Positions 4,881 through 7,507 of a stretch of DNA of 7,507 nt are shown one piece after another; the first letter of the stretch is position 1, and the number at the start of each line of letters is the position of its first letter. Position numbers and translations under genes: made by a program. Under the pieces are notes generated by a model. It saw nothing but the letters and a program-made list of their open reading frames with translations, ran no database searches and had not been told where the DNA came from. The DNA comes from Methanomassiliicoccaceae archaeon (lineage in GTDB: Archaea > Thermoplasmatota > Thermoplasmata > Methanomassiliicoccales > Methanomethylophilaceae), in contig WRKA01000144.1 of the NCBI GenBank assembly GCA_009778265.1, forward strand, positions 1-7,507. Direction: 5' to 3'.

Positions 4881-6362
4881 ATGACCGTGCTGTCCGTCAC
4901 AACGGTCGGCGCGCTCATGGCATCGATCCAGGGGTCCGCGTTACTGATCGTCCTGCCGGAGATGATGGGGGCGCTGCACATGGACTTCATGACCATGCTT
5001 TGGGTCCTTCTCGTATTCCTTATGGTCACCACCGTTATGGTACCCGTCCTCGGACGATTATCGGACATGTTCGGCCGTAAGCGTATATATGTGCTCGGAT
5101 TCGCGGTGTTCTCGGTGGGTTCGCTGCTCTGCGGTCTCTCGGGTTCCGGGTTCAGCGGATGGGACCTGGTCGGGTTCAGAGTTATCCAGGCGCTCGGAGG
5201 TTCGATGCTGCTGGCGAACAGCATGGCGATGATAACCGACGCCTTCAGGAAGGACAGACTGGGATTCGCTCTCGGCGTCAACGGCGTCGCGGCGGCCGGC
5301 GGATTCGTCATCGGCCCGGTGGTCGGCGGGATATTGGCCCCTCTCGGCTGGGAATGGGTGTTCTTCTTCAATGTTCCGATAGGTCTGTTCGGTACCGTCT
5401 GGGCGGCGTACCGTCTGAGGGAGCCCCGGTGGGACGTTATCGAGAACAAGTTCGACTGGTTCGGGACGGCCGCCTTCTTCATCGGCCTGTTCGGGATCCT
5501 TACGGCGTTCACGTACATGTCGTTCGGCGACCCGAACATGATGAGCATCGTTTACATAATGGCGTTCATCGGTCTGATCGGTCTGACGGCATTCGTATTC
5601 ATAGAGCTCCGCGTCGAATATCCGATGATGGACCTCCGTTTGTTCCGGGAAAGGAACTATGCCGTCGGAAATCTTACGAATCTGCTGAACGGGCTGTGCA
5701 TCGGCGCCGGAACGTTCCTGCTGATATTCTATTTCCAGGGACCGTGCGGGAAGGACGCGTTCACCGCCGGCCTTCTGCTTGTTCCGAGCGGCCTTCCGAT
5801 GATGATCGTCGGACCCTTTTCCGGAAGGCTGTCGGACAAATACGGTCCCAAACTTCTGACGGCGGGGGGACTCGCCCTCACCACGGCGGCGCTGGCGGGG
5901 CTGGCGTTCATCGACGGCGGCACACCGCTGTGGCAGGTCGCCTGCCTGCAGGTGGTCATGGGAGTGGGCGGCGGTATGTTCGCATCGCCTAACGCAAGTT
6001 CCGTTATGACCGCCGTTCCTCCGAAACGCAGGGGCATAGCATCCGGCGCGAGGATAATGCTCCGCAACACGGGAACGATGTTCAGCCTCGCGATAGCCTT
6101 CCCGCTCGTACTTGCCGGCCTGGCCCCCGACGACATGTATCACATATTCATGGGAGAGGGCGTTGACCTGGTCAGCAACGCCGCCCTGAAGATGCTGGTA
6201 TCCGGGCTGGACGAAGCGTTCGCCCTGTTCGCCGTGATATCCGCGGTCTCGGTCATCGTGGCGCTCATGAGACCGGGCAGGAGACATAGGGAAAAGGCCG
6301 TGGGGACCGACGGCAGCGAAGCGTCAAAAGAGAATGAACAGTCACAAGGAGCGATAACATGA
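4881..6362 (+). CDS. MFS exporter, DHA2 family (EmrB/QacA-like, about 14 helices)
   Basis: This proton-coupled membrane transporter probably exports drugs or other small amphipathic compounds. Family motifs are clear: motif A GRLSDMFGRKRIYVLG (58-73) between helices 2 and 3; the motif B arginine region R100-VIQALGGS; the antiporter motif C GFVIGPVVGG (141-150), followed by GWEWVFFFNVPIGLFG; and a second motif A copy, GRLSDKYGPK (315-324), in the second half. At 493 residues with two extra central helices it fits the 14-helix DHA2 group rather than 12-helix DHA1. The C-terminal tail is hydrophilic. The ATG at 4881 is the first start available, yet the frame is open back to 4752 and encodes a basic stretch (KKRNNYP) right before helix 1, with no ATG, GTG or TTG; no good ribosome-binding site precedes 4881. 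The true N-terminus is therefore uncertain. The substrate cannot be predicted. Confidence 0.9.
   Translation: MTVLSVTTVGALMASIQGSALLIVLPEMMGALHMDFMTMLWVLLVFLMVTTVMVPVLGRLSDMFGRKRIYVLGFAVFSVGSLLCGLSGSGFSGWDLVGFRVIQALGGSMLLANSMAMITDAFRKDRLGFALGVNGVAAAGGFVIGPVVGGILAPLGWEWVFFFNVPIGLFGTVWAAYRLREPRWDVIENKFDWFGTAAFFIGLFGILTAFTYMSFGDPNMMSIVYIMAFIGLIGLTAFVFIELRVEYPMMDLRLFRERNYAVGNLTNLLNGLCIGAGTFLLIFYFQGPCGKDAFTAGLLLVPSGLPMMIVGPFSGRLSDKYGPKLLTAGGLALTTAALAGLAFIDGGTPLWQVACLQVVMGVGGGMFASPNASSVMTAVPPKRRGIASGARIMLRNTGTMFSLAIAFPLVLAGLAPDDMYHIFMGEGVDLVSNAALKMLVSGLDEAFALFAVISAVSVIVALMRPGRRHREKAVGTDGSEASKENEQSQGAIT
6346..6351 (+). promoter_or_regulatory. Ribosome-binding site of the small four-cysteine protein gene
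   Basis: AAGGAG lies 7 bases before the ATG at 6359, within the end of the MFS gene. It supports independent and coupled translation of the downstream small gene. Confidence 0.75.
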
Positions 6363-6556
6363 CAATGAGGATAGAGGATTACGAATGTCAGTTCTGCGGC
6401 AAGACGGCGACGAACTTCATCTTCGCCGCTTTCGTATGCGATTCCGAGGAATGCATTGAGAAAGCCAGGGAAGAGAGGGGCGGGCCCGGAGGCCATATGA
6501 AGAGGAAGGCGCAGGGCCTTCCGATCCTTCCCGATAATATCGATGAAGATCAGTGA
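6359..6556 (+). CDS. Small four-cysteine, probably zinc-binding protein (65 aa)
   Basis: The 65-residue product has Cys10-x2-Cys13 and Cys27-x4-Cys32, a likely single zinc site, followed by a charged, glycine-rich tail (EERGGPGGHMKRK). The start ATG overlaps the MFS stop (ATGA) and has a strong AAGGAG site, so it is translated from the same mRNA as the exporter and is a real gene despite its size. A second ATG two codons later is a less likely start. I do not recognise a named family. A regulatory or protein-binding role linked to the exporter is possible from context only. Its stop (6554-6556) lies inside the 3' end of the convergent purH gene. Confidence 0.8.
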   Translation: MTMRIEDYECQFCGKTATNFIFAAFVCDSEECIEKAREERGGPGGHMKRKAQGLPILPDNIDEDQ

Positions 6557-7507
6557 CGGAATACTCTGCAGCCTGTGAACACCATCGCCATATTGTGTTC
6601 GTTGGCCGCATCGATCACTTCTTGGTCCCTTATCGAACCGCCCGGCTGTATTATCGCGGTGACACCGGCCTTCGCCGCTTCGTCGACGCCGTCGCGGAAC
6701 GGGAAGAACGCGTCCGACGCCATCACGCTCCCTTTTGTTCCGTCCTTTCCTTTGACGCGGGCTATCATCGCCGAATCGACGCGGCTCATCTGTCCCGCGC
6801 CGATCCCGACCGCTCTTTCTTCTTTTACGTAGACGACCGCATTTGACGTTACGTGCTTGGCTAACTTCCATGCAAATCCCAACGCCTTTAACTCTTCCGG
6901 CGTGGGTGAACGATGCGTTACCACCTTCAGCTTCTCCGGATCGATCGGGACGTCCTCGTCCGTCTGTATCAGGAGGCCTCCCTGGACCTTCTTCATCTTA
7001 TGCTCGCGGAACCTTTGAGAGGGCGCGATCGGGGAGTTCGTCCTCAGTAACCGTATGTTCTTCTTCTTTGTCAGTATCTCCAACGCTCCCGCTTCGAAAT
7101 CCGGGGCGATCACCGCTTCCACAAAATATTTCGATATCTCCTCCGCGGTGCGGACATCGCATTCTCTGTTCAGACATATCACACATCCGAACGCGGATAA
7201 CGGGTCCACCGCGTATGACGTCACGAATGCCTCATATATCGTATCCGCGGACGCGAGACCGCACGGATTCGTGTGTTTCATCACGACGGCGGTTGGCCTT
7301 TCGAAATCCGCCGCGATATCTAACGACTTATCCAGATCGAGTATGTTGTTGTATGAGAGTTCCTTGCCGTGAAGCTGTTCCGACCTTGCGACCGTCGTTC
7401 CGGGGGTGAAGGGATCGGCATAGAACGCCGCCTTCTGATTGGGATTCTCGCCGTATCTTAGGTCCATCACTTTTTCCGAAGGCACGGGGACCGATCTCGG
7501 GAATCCT
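6550..7507 (-). CDS. purH: PurH AICAR transformylase domain, 5' end outside the window
   Basis: The visible 318 residues are the AICAR transformylase part of PurH. This activity uses 10-formyl-tetrahydrofolate to formylate AICAR to FAICAR in purine synthesis. Motifs, numbered from the window edge: RYGENPNQ (17-24), KHTNPCG (77-83) with the catalytic Lys-His pair, SAFG (104-107), GIGAGQMSRVDS (234-245), SDAFFPF (264-270), QPGGSIRD (287-294) and a C-terminus ending in FRH. A GTG at 7485 could be read as a start, but the frame continues upstream to the edge as GFPRSVP. This aligns with the linker that joins the IMP cyclohydrolase domain to the transformylase domain in bifunctional PurH (FP-x-n-LRYGENPHQ). 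I therefore treat the gene as 5'-truncated by the window. Whether the cyclohydrolase domain is fused upstream cannot be seen. The 3' end overlaps the small four-cysteine gene by 7 bases. Confidence 0.93.
   Translation of the reverse strand, partial: GFPRSVPVPSEKVMDLRYGENPNQKAAFYADPFTPGTTVARSEQLHGKELSYNNILDLDKSLDIAADFERPTAVVMKHTNPCGLASADTIYEAFVTSYAVDPLSAFGCVICLNRECDVRTAEEISKYFVEAVIAPDFEAGALEILTKKKNIRLLRTNSPIAPSQRFREHKMKKVQGGLLIQTDEDVPIDPEKLKVVTHRSPTPEELKALGFAWKLAKHVTSNAVVYVKEERAVGIGAGQMSRVDSAMIARVKGKDGTKGSVMASDAFFPFRDGVDEAAKAGVTAIIQPGGSIRDQEVIDAANEHNMAMVFTGCRVFRH

Noticed and set aside
5058..6287. A 409-codon open frame antisense to the MFS gene.
   Set aside because: It is a shadow of a GC-rich coding sequence. 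Its protein is Arg/Glu/His-rich and of low complexity, without motifs, whereas the plus frame has clear MFS motifs.
1..7507. CRISPR arrays, insertion sequences, tRNA or rRNA genes.
   Set aside because: I saw no regularly spaced direct repeats, no transposase-like frames or terminal repeats, and no sequence resembling a tRNA or rRNA.

Overview
The window looks like a compact stretch of archaeal chromosome, most probably from the Thermoplasmata/Methanomassiliicoccales (H2-dependent methylotrophic methanogens). Lineage evidence: the start of a transcription factor S zinc ribbon, a KH-less archaeal beta-CASP ribonuclease (aCPSF2 type), and an hdrC-hdrB pair of the heterodisulfide reductase type. 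AT-rich TATA-like boxes lie 25-30 bases before starts, TTG starts occur, and AGG/ATA codons are frequent. All eight visible stop codons are TGA, which fits a lineage that reserves TAG for pyrrolysine. The order-level placement is inference; the archaeal assignment is firm.

Left part (1-1380). The minus strand carries the 5' end of a TFS-like gene, running off the left edge, and upstream of it a four-helix membrane protein of unknown function with a long charged tail. A 304-base divergent intergenic region follows. It holds a TATA box for the membrane gene, a second plus-strand TATA box, a small ORF with an in-frame amber codon, and a strong GC hairpin followed by T residues. This region is the best candidate for something undescribed: either a structured leader of the ribonuclease gene or an independent small transcript.

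Middle (1381-4731). On the plus strand, the beta-CASP ribonuclease gene is followed after 2 bases by nadC (NAD biosynthesis). nadC meets the hdrCB operon tail to tail at a palindromic TGATCA that contains both stop codons. HdrC carries two 4Fe-4S motifs, and HdrB carries both complete CCG domains. Together they form the electron-accepting, CoM-S-S-CoB-reducing part of a heterodisulfide reductase; no hdrA is present here.

Right part (4732-7507). A divergent promoter region with a palindromic TATA box and operator-like inverted repeats leads to a 14-helix DHA2/EmrB-type MFS exporter. Its stop overlaps (ATGA) a 65-residue four-cysteine protein. That small gene overlaps by 7 bases the convergent 3' end of purH. 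The visible purH fragment is the AICAR transformylase domain, and its frame stays open to the right edge, so the 5' end lies outside. A folate-type PurH differs from the PurP/PurO route used by many methanogens. Both convergent gene pairs have no spacer, so the genome is tightly packed.
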